Positions 30,101 to 45,100 of a stretch of DNA of 64,000 bases are shown in pieces. A program made the translations under genes and the position numbers. Position 1 is the first letter of the stretch; each line of letters opens with the position of its first letter. The notes under the pieces are model-generated. The model saw only the letters and a program-made list of their open reading frames with translations. It had not been told where the DNA came from and did no database searches. The DNA is from Hexactinellida sp. DTS-2022 (Eukaryota; Porifera; Hexactinellida), in contig JAPNXP010000004.1 of NCBI GenBank assembly GCA_028753945.1, positions 806,001-870,000 of the forward strand, read 5' to 3'.

Positions 30101-33100
30101 GTGACCCATGAGACACATATTCTGAAAATTTTGGCTCTTAGTTAATAAAACTCTGGTCAGTAGAGAGGCTACGGACCAATAATAACCAAGGCAGTAAGAT
30201 TAGAACTGGGCCACTATACTATAGTATAGTCGGCACAGTAATAATAATAACCAAAGCACTAAGACCAATACTGGGCCACTATACTATAGTATAGTCGGCA
30301 CAGTAATAATAATAATAAAAAAATCCAAAATTGCACCCTGTGCCGACGAATGTCCTTAGGTGGCACTATATTTTGGTGGTGGTTTATTCATAGTGCCTCC
30401 AAAGGAACATGCTGTCGGCACAAGCTGCAATTTTGGATTTTTTTTCGCCAAGTCATCATCACTATGAAGGTGTTAAATTATTACAGAAAGGTGTTTCAGT
30501 AGGCAACGACCCTTAGAGTGGTGGAAGTTTCCATTTAGCTCACTTCATTTGAGAGATATTCAAGTTTCAGCAGAATATAATCTGTGATGACTCAGCATTT
30601 TTAAAGTGCGTGTTGGGTATTCACCCAACTCCAACCAACCCATGCGAATTATTTAATTAACAAAATTGTAAAAATACATTTTTTTGACGATGTCATCATC
30701 ACCTCATGGTGTCAAGACCCACTTGTATAGGTGGTACGTGGCATAAGGACCAATTGATAAATTGAAAGTTTGTTTCTATCTTGTATCATCTCTGAGATTA
30801 ATGAAATTTAGCTAATTAGTATAAATAATTAATTAATAAATTAATAATTTAACACCATTATTATGTACAGCAAAATAAATAAAGTTCAATTATTTGCAAT
30901 TATTATTAATTTTAATTTCATTTAATTATAATAATTGATTTCAGCGCACTCGATAACCCCAATAATCTAATTGGAACCGTCTCTATAAGTTAAACACATA
31001 ACGAATTAATTATAATTAAATATGTCATGTATCCATTGTGCAAGAATATTCACGGAGAAGTAAATATAATCACATAATCTGTCGTTGTTATGGAATGTAG
31101 AATCTTAGTTTTCTATTAGAAAATAGAAGCCTACTCGATCTCACAAGTTGAATCAATATAATAATAACGAGTTGAAACAATAGAATTAGATTTAACACTT
31201 CAATTGAACTGAAGTGTTAGTAAACAAAGGAAACTTGCAACTCAATTGTGGCACAAACGAAGCGCAATTTGAAAATTCGTGCACTGTGAAAAGGTGTAGA
31301 ATTTAATTCTCTATCGAATGCATATAAATTAAATATTCTCGCACTATTTAATGTTATTTTTCCAATATTAAACAGGTGCAAAAATGTGTCCAAAAAAATG
31401 TAATAAAAAATCGTGACCCCAGGTGCACATCTGTAACTCATGAGACACATATCCTGAAAATTTCAGTTCTTAGTTACTAAAACTCTGTTCTGTGGAGGAT
31501 CTACGGACCAATAATAAAATCCAAAATTGCAGCCTGTGCCGACGCATGTTCCTTTGGTGACACTATATTTTGGTGGTGGTTTCTTGATAGTGCCTCCAAA
31601 GGTACATGCTGTCGGCACAGGCTGCAATTTTGGATTTTTTTTCCGCCATGTCACCATCACTATGAAGGTGTTAAATTATTTCAAAAAGGTGTTTCAGAAG
31701 GCATCGACCCTTAGAGTGGTGGAAGTTTCCATTTAGTTCACTTCATTTTAGAGATATTCAAGTTTGAGTAGAATATAATAGCTGATGACTCAGGATTTTT
31801 TATGCGAGTGTTGGCTCATCACCCAACATCAACTAACCCATTTTAAATATCGAATTAACAAATTGGAAAAACACATTTTTTTGACGATGTCATCATCACC
31901 TCAAGGTGTCAGGACTCATTTGTTACGTGGCATAAGGATCAATTGATAAATTTGAAATTTGTTCTATCTTATTTGATTTTTGAGATTTCTGATATTTAAT
32001 TAATTATAAATATTATTTATAATATAGCACCAATTTCAATGTCAACTTACAATTATTAAGTTAAATTATTTTGTCATAAATAATTAATTAATTAATTTGG
32101 TTATCAAATTTCAATTCCGCACTCTCGATAACCCCTAATAAACAAATTGGAAGCATCTATATAAGTAATATACTGACTGAATTAATTATAATTAATTACG
32201 TCAGTATATTAACAGTGCAATAATATTCTCGCAGAAGTAAATATAATCACATAATCTGTCGTTGTTATGAAATATATAATCTTTTTTTTCAATTGGAAAA
32301 TAGAAGCCTACTCGATCTCACAAGTTGAATCAATATAATAATAGCAAGTTGAAACAATAGAATTCGATTTAACACTTCAATTGAGCTGAATTGTTAGTAA
32401 ACAAAGGAAACTTGCAACTCAATTGTGGCACAAACGAAACTCAATTTAAAAATTCGTTCACTGTGAAAAGGTGTAGAATTTAATTCGCTATCGAATGCAT
32501 ATAAATTAAATATTTGTGCACTATTTATTGTTCTTTTTCTAATATTAAACAGGTGCAAAAATGTGTCCCAAAAAGTGTAATAAAAAAACGTGACCCCAGG
32601 TGCACATCTGTAACCCATGAGACACATATCCTGAAATTTTCAGTTCTTAGTTACTAAAACCCTGTTCTGTGGAGGATCTACGGACCAATAATAAAATCCA
32701 AAATTGCAGCTGTGCCGACGCATGTTCCTTTGGTGGCACTATATTTTGGTGGTGGTTTATTGATAGTGCCTCCAAAGGAACATGCTGTCTGCACAGGCTG
32801 CAATTTTGGATTTTTTTTCGCAATGTCATCATCACTATGAAGGTGTTAAATTATTTCAAAAAGGTGTTACAGAAGGCATCGACCCTTAGTGTGGTGGAAG
32901 TTTCCATTTAGTTCACTTCATTTTAGAGATATTCAAATTTCAGTAGAATATAATAGCTGATGACTCACATTTTCTATGTGAGTGTTGGGTCATCACCCAA
33001 CATCAACTAACCCATTTTAAATATCGAATTAACAAAATTGTAAAAACACATTTTTTTAACGATGTCATCATCACCTCAAGGTGTCAAGATCCACTTGTAT

Positions 33101-36100
33101 AGGTGGCACGTGCCATAAGGACTAATTGATAAATTGAAAGTTTGTTTCCATCTTATATCATTTCTGAGATTAATGAAATTTAGATAATTAGTATAAATAT
33201 TTAATTAATCTAAGATAATTTAACACCAATATTATTTACATCAAAATAAATTAAGTTTAATTATTTGCTATAATAATTAATTTTAATTTAATTTCATTAT
33301 CATATTTGAATTCAGCGCACTCGATACCCTAATAATCTAATTGGAACCGTTTCTCTAAGTTAAACACAGAGCGAATTAATTAGAATTAAATATCTCATGT
33401 ATCCATTGTTCAAGAATATTCTGAGTAGAAATAAATATAATCACATAATCTGTTGTTGTTATGGAATGTAAAATCTTAGTTTTCAATTAGAAAATAGAAG
33501 CCTACTCGATCTCACAAGTTGAATCAATATAATTATCACAAGTTGAAACAATAGAATTCGATTTAACACTTCAATTGAACTGAAGTGTTAGTAAACAAAG
33601 GGATTTTGCAACTCAATTGTGGCACAAACGAAGCGCAATTTGAAAATTCGTGCACTGTGAAAAGGTGTAGAATTTAATTCTCTATCGAATGCATATAAAT
33701 TAAATATTCTCGCACTATTTAATGTTATTTTTCCAATATTAAACAGGTGCAAAAATGTGTCCAAAAAAATGTAATAAAAAATCGTGACCCCAGGTGCACA
33801 TCTGTAACTCATGAGACACATATCCTGAAAATTTCAGTTCTTAGTTACTAAAACTCTGTTCTGTGGACGATCTACGGACTAATAATAACAAAATTGCAGC
33901 TGTGCCGACGCATGTTCCTTTGGTGGCACTATATTTTGTTGGTGGGTTATTGATAGTGCCTCCAAAAGAACATGCTGTCAGCACATCTGCAATTTTGGAT
34001 TTTTTTTCGCCAAGTCATCAACGCCTCAAGGTGTCATGATCCATTTGTTAATTGATCCGAGCCACAAGGAACGGTAGATAAATTTGAAGTTTGTTTCTAT
34101 CATAAACCATCTAGAGTTTAATGTCATTCATTCATTATGTATTGATAATAAATTATATTATTAGTTAATTTTTTTAGCAATGTTATCCACGGTTGAGTTG
34201 AATTAAGTCAACAAATTCCTTATAATATATTATTTTATTTAATCCATTGTCTAGTAATACTACAATTAAATAGAAGCCAGCTGGAATTTATAAGTTAAAT
34301 CAATATATTTATCGCAAGTTGAAACAATAGAATAAGATTTAACAAGTCAAATCAATATAATTATTACAAGTTGAAACAATAGAATTAGATTTAACACTTT
34401 CAATGGAACTGAAGTGTTAGTAAAGAAAGGAAACTTGCAACTCTATTGTGGCACTAACGAAACCCAATTTAAAAATTCGTGCACTGTGAAAAGGTGTAGA
34501 ATTTAATTCTCTATCCGTACATGTAAATTATATCAAGCTCAATATTAATTATTTCATGTTATGAGCTATAATTAGTTTAAATAGGTGTTGAAATCATTTG
34601 ATAAAAAATCGTAACCCCAGGTGCAAATTAGACGGTCCCTCCGCAACTACATGCCAAATTTCAGCCCTCAATATATACAGGTGTGGCCAGGGCACCGGCT
34701 ACGGAGAAAAAATCCAAAATTGCAGCTGTGCCGACGCATGTTCCTTTGGTGGCACTATATTTTGGTGGTTGTTTATTGATAGTGCCTCCAAAGGAACATG
34801 CTGTCGGCACAGCTGCAATTTTGGATTTTTTTTTCGCCTAGTCATCATCACTATGAAGGTGTTAAAATATTTCAGAAAGGTGTTTCAGTATGCAACGACC
34901 CTTAGAGTGGTGGAAGTTTCCATTTAGCTCACTTCATTTGAGAGATATTCAAGTTTCAGTAGAATATAATCTGTGATGACTCAGCATTTTTAAAGTGCGT
35001 GTTGGGTATTCACCCAACTCCAACCAACCCATGCGAATTATTTAATTCACAAAATTGTGAAAATACATTTTTTTGACGATGTCATCATCACCTCAAGGTG
35101 TCAAGACCCACTTGTATAGGTGGTACCTGGCATAAGGACCAATTGATAAATTGAAAGTTTGTTTCCATCTTGTATCATCTCTGAGATTAATGAAATTTAC
35201 CTAATTAGTATATATATTTAATTAATAAATTAATAATTTAACACCATTATTATGTACAGCAAAATAAATAAAGTTCAATTATTTGCACTTATTATTAATT
35301 TAAATCGAATTTCACTATCATATATGAATTCAGCGCACTCGATAACCCCAATAATCCAATTGGAAAATTCTATAAGTTAAATACAAAAGGAATTAATTAT
35401 AATAAATTACGTCAGTACATTAATTGTGCAAAAAGAATATTCTCGCCGAAATAAATATAATCACTTAATCTGTCGTTGTTGTGGAATGTAAAATCTTAAC
35501 GGTTCTATCATAAACCATCTTTAGTTTAATGCCATTCATTCATTACTTATTGATAATAAATTAATTTATTAGTTATTTATTTTAGCAATGTTATCCACGG
35601 TGAGTTGAGTAAAGTCAACAAATTCCTTATATAAATTAATTTAATTTAATCCATTGTATAGTAATGCTACAATTAAATAGAAGCCAGCTGGAATTTATAA
35701 GTTGAATCAATTTAATTATCGCAAGTTGAATCACTAGAGTAGGATTTAACAAGTTAAATCAATATAATTATTACAAGTTGAAACAATGGAATTAGATTTA
35801 ACACTTTTACTGAAATTGAAGTGTGAGTAAACAAAGAAATTTCAACCCCCATTTATGGCAGAAATTAAACCATTTATTGAAAATTTTCTTCACCCATCAG
35901 ACGCAGAATTTTATGGTGAATCCAAATATGAAATAAAATTTGGGGGTTTAGTAAAAGAATTTTTGAGTTATGGACCAGACAAAATTTGAAAGGTGTTAAA
36001 GATGTGTCAAAAATATCTTAATCAGAAATCGTTACCCCAGGTGCAAATTAGACGGTCCCATCGCACCTACATGCAAAGTTTAAGCCCATCAACTATAAAG

Positions 36101-39100
36101 CTGTGGCCAGGGCACCGTCTACGGAGAAAAAAAAAATAATAAAATCCAAAATTGCAGCTGTGCCGACGCATGTTCCTTTGGTGGCACTATATTTTGTTGG
36201 TGGGTCATTGATAGTGCCTCCAAAAGAACATGCTGTCAGCACATCTGCAATTTTGGATTTTTTTTCGCCAAGTCATCAACGCCTCAAGGTGTCATGATCC
36301 ATTTGTTAATTGATCCGAGCCACAAGGACGGGAGATAAATTTGAAGTTTGTTTCTATCATAAACCATCTTGAGTTTAATGCCATTCATTCATTATGTATT
36401 GATAATAAATTATATTATTAGTTATTTATTTTAGCAATGTTATCCATGGTTGGTTGAGTTGAGTCAACAAATTCCTTATATTATATTATTTAATTTAATC
36501 AATTGTATAGTAATACTAAAATTAAATAGAAGCCAGCTGGAATTTATAAGTTAAATCAATATAATTATCGCAAGTTGAATCACTAGAGTAGGATTTAACA
36601 AGTTAAATCAATATAATTATTACAAGTTGAAACAATAGAATTAGATTTAACACTTTACTGAAATTGAAGTGTCAGTAAACAAAGAAATTTCAACCCCCAT
36701 TTATGGCAGAAATTGACCCCTTTATTGAAAAATTTCTTCTCCCATCAGACGCAGAATTTTATGGCGAATCCAAATGTGAAATAAAATTTTGGGGTTTAGT
36801 AAAACATTTTTTGAGTTATGGACCAGACAAATTTTGAAAGGTGTTAAAGATGTGTCAAGAATTTGTTAATACAAAATCGTAACCCCAGGTGCAAATTAGA
36901 CGTCGACTCCGAATCTACATGCCAAGTTTCAGCCCTCTATGTATACAGGTGTGGCCAGGGCACCTGCTACGGAGAAATAATAATAATAATAAAAATAATA
37001 ATAAAGGCAGTGATTCTAATACTGGGCCACTATACTATAGTATAGTCGGCACAGTAATAATAATAAAAAAAAAAATCCAAAATTGCATCCTGTGCCGACG
37101 CATGTTCCTTGGGTGGCACTATATTTTGTTGGTGGTTTATTGATAGTGCCTCCAATGGAACATGCTGTCGGCACAGGATGCAATTTTGGATTTTTTTTTC
37201 GCAAAGTCATCATCACTATAAAGGTGTTAAATCATTTCAAAAAGGTGTTACAGAAGGCATCGACCCTTAGAGTGGTGGAAGTTTCGTTTTAGTTCACTTC
37301 CTTTTAGCGATATTCAAGTTTGAGTAGAATATAACAACTGATGACTCAGCATTTTTTATGTGAGTGTTGGGTCATCACCCAACATGAACTAACCCATTTT
37401 TAATATCGAATTAACAAAATTGTAAAAACACATTTTTTTAACGATGTCATCATCACCTCAAGATGTCAAGACCCACTTGTATAGGTGGCACGTGCCATAA
37501 GGACCAATTGATAAATTGAAAGTTTGTTTCTATCTTCTATGATCTCTGAGATTTATGATATTTAATTAATTAGTATATATAATTATTAATATTATTTATA
37601 ATTTAACACCAATTTCAATGTCAACTTATATTTATTAAGTTTAATTATTTTGTCATAAATAATAAATAAATTAATTTGTCCATCAAATTTCAATTCCGCA
37701 CACTCGATAACCCCTAATAAACAAATTGGGAGCATCTATATAAGTCATATACTGACTGAATTAAATATAATTAATTACGTCAGTATATTAACAGTGCAAT
37801 AATATTAACGCAGAAGTAAATATAATCACATAATCTGTCGTTGTTGTGGTATGTAAAATCTTAACGGTTCTATCATAAACCATCTTTAGTTTAATGCCAT
37901 TCATTCATTACTTATTGATAATAAATTAAATTATTAGTTATTTATTTTAGCAATGTTATCCACGGTGATTTGAGTTTAGTCAACAAATTCCTTATATTAT
38001 TATATTTTATTTAATCCATTGTATAGTAATACTACAATTAAATAGAAGCCAGCTGGAATTTTTAAGTTGAATCAATATATTTATCTCAAGTTGAAACAAT
38101 AGAGTAAGATTTAACAAGTTAAATCAATATAATTATTACAAGTTGAAACAATAGAATTAGATTTAACACTTTTACTGAAATTGAAGTGTGAGTAAACAAA
38201 GAAATTTCAAACCCCATTTATGGCAGAAATTAAACATATTTTTGAAAATATTCCTCTCCCATCGGACGCAGAATTTTATGGTGAATCCAAATGTGAAATA
38301 AAATTTGGGGGTTTAGTAAAACATATTTTGAGTTATGGACCAGACAAATTTTGAAAGGTGTTAAAGATGTGTCAAAAATTCGTTAATCAAAAATCGTAAC
38401 CCCAGGTGCAAATTAGACGGTCCATACGCACCTACATGCCAAGTTTCAGCCCATCAACTATAAAGCTCAGGCCAGGGCACCGTCTACGGAGAAAAAATAA
38501 TAATAATAATAATAATAATAATATAAATAAAGGCAGTAATTCCAATACTGGGCCACTATACTATAGTATAGTCGGCACAGTAATAATAAAGGCAGTGATT
38601 CTAATACTGGGCCACTATACTATAGTATAGTCGGCACAGTAAAAATAATATTAAAGGCAGTGATTCCAATACTGGGCCACTATACTATAGTATAGTCGGC
38701 ACAGTAATAATAATCGGTAACCAAAGCACTAAGACCAATACTGGGCCACTATACTATAGTATAGTCGGCACAGTAATAACCAAAGCACTAAGACCAATAC
38801 TGGGCCACTATACTATAGTATAGTCGGCACAGTAATAATATACCAAAGCACTAAGATTAGAACTGGGCCACTATACTATAGTATAGTCGGCACAGTAATA
38901 ATAATAACCAAAGCACTAAGACCAATACTGGGCCACTATACTATAGTATAGTCGGCACAGTAATAATATACCAAAGCACTAAGACCAATACTGTGCCGAC
39001 TATACTATAGTATAGTCGGCACAGTAATAATAACCAAGGCAGTAAGATTAGAACTGGGCCACTATACTATAGTATAGTCGGCACAGTAATAATAACCAAG

Positions 39101-42100
39101 GCAGTAAGATTAGAACTGGGCCACTATACTATAGTATAGTCGGCACAGTAATAATAATAACCAAGGCAGTAAGATTAGAACTGGGCCACTATACTATAGT
39201 ATAGTCGGCACAGTAATTACTAGTCGTACTGTATATGAATGAATGTCTCTATCTTACTAAATCTTGATCCTTGTATCCTTTCAACTTACCAATAATATAA
39301 TATGTATCTACACTTGTATCAGATCCCATAGAGCTGTTGGCCACACAAAGGAAGTAATACACTCCTATTGACAGGTGGGAGAGAGGGAGAATTACTTGAA
39401 TGGATGAGGAGTTGTGGTTACTGTACCACTCCCCATCAATTAGGAGACTCAATGAAAAGTCGGAAGGTGAAGCAGCAGCGCAGGAGAACTGATACTCTAC
39501 ATAGTTTATTGTAATGTTAGTCAGCACGTCTGTAGTGATGATCTTAACCGGTTCTAAGATAGAAAAGTAAGACAAATTAACTCAAGTGTGTTATAATTAC
39601 GTATAAATTATTTAAGGATACCAATGGTGGGGGAAATGAAATTTAAATAATGTATAGTTTATAATAACAAAAATAAACCCTAATTTTACATTTTTAACAC
39701 AAATTCACTAAATTGATGAATAATCAAAAATATCAAATTGATTTTCATACAATATGTCATTCATAAAATGTGGAAATAATTCGATTTGAGTTCATAATTA
39801 ATGGATCTAAATAAAAGAAGGGAATGTCACGAAAAAATTGGTCCGGGCCAAAACTGGTCCGGTCGGACCAATTTTAGCTCGGCCAAAAATGGTCCGGGAC
39901 CAATTTTGGCCTGCCATAAATGGTCCTAGCTTGCTAAAATAGGTCCGGCCTAAACTTTTGTTAGATCGCATTGTTAAATCGCACTAAAGCTATAACAGAC
40001 CTCCCACTAGTGCGAAATTGTATAGGACAATCAATTATTAAATTGAAAATGTATCTTTTTCTAATTGTCTACTGTATTCAGGAGAAAAAGCAATCCCTTG
40101 AAAGTATGAAGGCATGAATAATAGTAAAAAGAATTGTTTTTGTAATTGTGATATATGGAGTTACGGTGTAAAGAATCAACTTTGTAATTGTGTATTATTG
40201 ACTATTGTGAAACATTTGCATCCCTATGTATTCTTGTGTTGATGAATGATAAAAAGCTCTATGATTATTGTCTTGGAATGGCTGCCAAAACCTGTTCGGC
40301 GGGGACCACCTTTGGCCAATGGGGACCACCTTTGGCGACCAAAACTGGTCCGGCCGGACCATTTTTGGCGACCAAACTAGTCCGACCGGACCATTTATGG
40401 CCGGCCAAAATTGGTCCCGGACCATTTTTGGCAGTCAAAATTGGTCCGGCCGGACCACTTTTGCCCCGGACCAATTTTGGCGTGACAGGAACACTCACCA
40501 TAATTGAACGAAATAGAGAAGTCATAACTAATCCCATAACTGAACAGAAGTTTGTTGAAAACAGCAGAAGTCTGCTGATAATATAGGCTACTAGTGTAGA
40601 AAGATAAGTCAAATGCCACACCGCCAGTCTGCCAGGCTACATCAACGTAGTTCTCATGTCCGTTGTTATTTTGAGTTCTGAAAGCAATGGGAGAATAGGA
40701 ATCTATTTGAGTGTCGTTATCGGTATTATTTCCGAAACCTATTAGATTTTCTGAGATTAAAACTCCGGCTAACAGATAGTCGGTTGGTGTATTAAGAGGA
40801 TAGAAATCATCTGCAATAGTTGCTGCACTCAGGATAATAGAAGCAGTCTGAAGCTTGCTAATAATTGTAGAGTTTGTAATAGTAGAGTCTAAAATTGTGC
40901 GGGGCTAAAGGGGAAATAAAATTTCATATATACTTCATAAAGCCATTTGGGTTATTTACGTATACTAATCTCTCGCTAGTACATAACTTTCACAGGTATA
41001 TAAAGAAGAAGTGAGGTTAAAAGCAAGTAGAGTTGAATATACACCAGGCTTGGACCGGGTCAAAATTTCATGACCCGGTGACCCGGCTGACCCGGTAAGT
41101 AAGTATACAGTGATCAGCGATACCAAAGAAGTTTCAATTGAAGTACTATGTCTCATAAATATTAAACTAATATTAGATGAATCTTTCTGTTTTATAATTT
41201 TATAAACCAATAAAATTTAATTAGCATTACTGTGAAGAAATGGCTCAATCAAAATTAAGTACCCGGTTGACCCTGCCAAGCAGGACCCGGTAGACCCGGA
41301 ATTTTAGCGATATTGTGATCCGATTGACCCGGTGCCCCGGTCCAAGCCTGATATACACTATATGCACTATCCAATCCAAGATTCATTTGTAAATACGTTC
41401 GAATTATGCAAATTTGCATAAATTAAACATTGTAGATTAATTTTATCTGAATATATGATCACATTGAATATTCAATTGATGTTATTTACAATAATAGTAT
41501 ATTGGTAGAAGATAGCTATACGTACATGTAATAATACATAAACCATTAAATTTACCTCGTCAGTGAATAACACAATATGCCTCACCACACCAGTACGAAA
41601 GGTATACTCATCAATAACATATTCAATAGCTACTAAGCCCTCTTCATTATAGCCTGCAGTTGAGAAACTATTCAGTGCAGTATATAACTCACTTGGAGTA
41701 CCCCAGTAGCTGCTAGATCCTCCTACAGTAATTCTAGTCGCAGAGTCTTCGAAAATGCTTAATCCATATCTACACATATGCAGTAATAACAATAGGATTA
41801 ATCTGTTTTCAAATTGAATTAGTTAATATTGAGCTTCCTTATATGTAGACGATCAATTCCTAGACCGTCTATAACAGTCATGCAATCATGCAAACCACGG
41901 ACTACTAGAATACCCGGACGCGACAAAGCCAAACCACAGTCAAAAATGCGTAGGCTGAACATTGTATGACTGAAAATGTGGTCAATTCTGTATGTTTAAT
42001 CACTAAATTTGGTATATAACACAATCTTTGGGCGCTGAATTCAAAAATGACAATTTCTAGGTCCAAAAACTCACTCCCCGCCCCAACTTTTGCAAAAAGG

Positions 42101-45100
42101 CGTGGTCACACCAAATATGGTCAATTCCATATTTTTGTTTCTATTACTTCATCATAACACTAAATTCGCAATATCCTCTTAACTAGGAACGATATTGATG
42201 AACATATGATTGATAAATAGTTCAGCTAAATATATATTACTACGTGACCTTCGATATACAAGGCCTGAGTGCTAAGCGAAAATTTGTGTACCATGGATTA
42301 CTTAAAGTGCATTGAAAAATGGAGAATTGATCTTTATTCAATAATTAGCAATGATAGAGCTGAAAAGTGTATTATAACTATATAGGAATATGGTATCCAG
42401 TATACATAGCATCCTCCAGAATTGTGATATGTCATCATCTGATGACGTTATGGTTATTTTGGTTGCGAATTATCTTGTTTTTCGAGCATACTTTTAACAT
42501 AGTTAAACGCGTTATAATTGTTCAAAATTGGGAAATGGTTATACCCAGAAGTAGTCGAATAAAATATATCGAAATTATAAATGGAATGTTGACACATTCC
42601 TTGGTTGCCATGGAAAGTGTATTTTCCTAAAATGTGCCATAACTCAAAAACTATGAATGTTATATAAACTAGACTGGTACTGATCTGTCCGTAATAGATA
42701 ACTTCCTATCCATCGATAATACATTTTATATGCCTAACTTCAATAATCTTTGAGATAATGAGATAATTAACACTTAATTCATTATTAGGTGATGACTAAT
42801 TATCTCAAATATGATGCAGTAATAGAAACAAAAATATGGAATTGACCATATTTGGGTGTGACCACGCCTTTTTGCAAAAATTGGGGCGGGGAGTGAGTTT
42901 TTGGACCTAGAAATTGTCATTTTTGAATTCAGCGCCCAAAGATTGTGTTATATACCAAATTTAGTGATTAAACATACAGAATTGACCACATTTTCAGTCA
43001 TACAATGTTCAGCCATAGACTACTTAATATACAGATGGGCAACTAACCGAAAATGGAAAAAAAAGAGAGGCCATTCTTAAATACTCTCTCTCGTGTAATC
43101 TAATCCTCTTATCACCTAGATAATATCCACTACTAGGTAGTCAGGTATGGCGAATCTATTGGGACCATTTTCGAGGTCCTTAGGAATGTAGTTTTGTGGT
43201 TTTGGCCCTATTTTATGATGACGGTAGCATTATTTCTATTCATTAGATATATCCAAATATCTCGACATTAATTCATATTTTATACTGCAATCCTATAAAT
43301 TGTTGAAAGCGCTACTATATAGCACTTCCTTCTCTATATTAGTAGTTCAACTTCAGCATGATATTTGTGTTCATTTAGAGGAAACAGAACTATAATACTA
43401 CAAAAGTAAACATAGAACTACCATTTAATAACAAATTCATAATAGATTCTTTTTAAGTTTGTTAGCCTTAAATGCTTCTACTTGATCTTTACGCCTAGTT
43501 TCACTGATTTCCCTTGAAAGTCCAGTTAGGTAGAGGTTAGCAATAATAGAATTTGTTTGATTTCGGAGGGCAACGTAATGTGATTCACAAGCAAATGTAG
43601 TATCCCATTGGTTTGACATCACCTCAAGTAGACGGTAAATGAGAATCTTCAATGGCAACATAGTAGCTAGGATCTTTGTTTCTAAATACTGAACAACGCA
43701 AAATGCTGTTTCTTCATAACTATAGAGGACTGACGAAGGTAATTGAAGGCCGCCCCTATTTAATGCGCTAACAAAAGAAGTTGTCATGGGATCTTTATGA
43801 AGAAGATCAGAACAGTTTTGGCATTTAGATTGTTTAAGAAGTGAACGAGTAATATAACCTGAAATGTATGCTACAACGTCTTTTGTATCATGTGATATTA
43901 CAAGCTGTTCGAGTAAGTTACTATGGAGATTTATAGCCAAAAACTCAGTAATTTTCTTATTGATAGCATCAGTTGAAGAGTATTGTAATTTGGTATAATC
44001 TATATCGTGTTTGAGTAATATCTTGTACGATAAAATTAATTCAGACCTAAGAACTTCAGTCAAGCTGACTAGGAAACGGCCACCACTCATTTGCCTGTAT
44101 TGCGAGAAACGCCTTTCCAAAGGATCCGTTTGAAATCGGCCAGTTAACACATATATATAACCTTCTTGGATTAATTCAGATGACAAGTCAGAAATAGCAT
44201 TGTTGGTGGTGATTAATGCGTTAAAGGTTTGTTTCGACAAACCAAGTCTTTCAGAATCTTTCCAAATTGTAAGCCATTGATTCATGCCTTGGATAAACTT
44301 GCATATGCTTTCATAGGTATTGGCATGTATCGCATTACCAATTGGGTTTGGATGATACCGTTCTTTCGCATTAACAATTAACCACCATGCATTCATAAGT
44401 TCTAAAAAAGCTGGGGTTACGTAATCTGAATCCTTTAGATATTGCCTCATTGCAGTCGTCGTTTTAGAATCAAATATGGCTAGCGCTAGAGGAACTGATT
44501 GTTTGTTATTACCTGGATGTAGTACTGAATAGTTCAGTGCAGGAGCTTTGCGAAGGTGACAATTCAAAGAATGATCAAAGTCGTGCACTTTGTGGAGGCT
44601 ACACCATCGGACATGACCCTCTGGAACGCTGAATAATACATCCAAGAGAGAGAGTTCAAATTTAGGGACAGTAAAGAAACGCCTGCCAAGTAAATTATTT
44701 CGAATATTCTTTACGAGATGAACAGTATCATAAAATAAGTAAATAATTTTTCTGTCATAGGATTCTTCATGCAATAGTTTTTGCCATTGATAGGGAAATC
44801 TTTCATTAGTGTATTGAAAGAGGAAACATTAGACTGGTGATTGTCCGAAATTACACAACGAAGTTGGAAATCAGCACCATTCAGAATCTTGATACAATTG
44901 AGTATTCCATCACATATGATATGTTTTGATAACTTGACAATCGGTATCGCTTTAATAATATAGGGAATTGATTTTTTAAGAGATACAACCATGAAGCATA
45001 GAATGCTCTTAAACATCTTAAGACTTTCGTTACAACCAATGAGATCTCGGCCATCAAATTGCACTTGCTGTTGAAGATGCATTTCGTCTAAGAGAAGCAC

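Larger units (their letters stand above)
23510..38500. repeat. Hairpin satellite array, units about 0.8-1.5 kb
   Basis: Each unit carries a ~120-bp hairpin with arms such as CCAAAATTGCAGCCTGTGCC. Hairpins start near 23517, 23888, 26333, 27537, 28748, 30322, 31518, 32695, 33887, 34711, 36143 and 37076, many spaced about 1.2 kb. Conserved blocks follow in order: CATCATCACTATGAAGGTG, CATCATCACCTCAAGGTGTC, GCGCACTCGATAACCCC, CTACTCGATCTCACAAGTTG, the palindrome AACACTTCAATTGAACTGAA, CCCCAGGTGCA, then (AAT)n. Two unit types alternate, one with CATCTGTAACCCATGAGACA and one with CATCAGACGCAGAATTTTAT. Confidence 0.85.
23338..39289. other. 16-kb intron filled with satellite
   Basis: Intron between the cassette-1 Ig exon and VWA-2a exon A. 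It is occupied almost end to end by hairpin satellite units plus the palindromic-motif cluster. Its start (39289) is about 70 bp from the cluster, and its acceptor (23338) is about 180 bp from the first hairpin. Confidence 0.75.

Noticed and set aside
23510-38500. Regularly spaced repeats considered as a CRISPR array or as rDNA-like tandem genes
   Set aside because: Units are about 1.2 kb, diverged, AT-rich and intronic in a eukaryotic gene, with no short spacer pattern and no rRNA-like sequence.
42367-42630. 87-codon plus-strand frame inside the nested element
   Set aside because: No recognisable domain, AT-rich, within a non-autonomous inverted-repeat element, and no partner exons.
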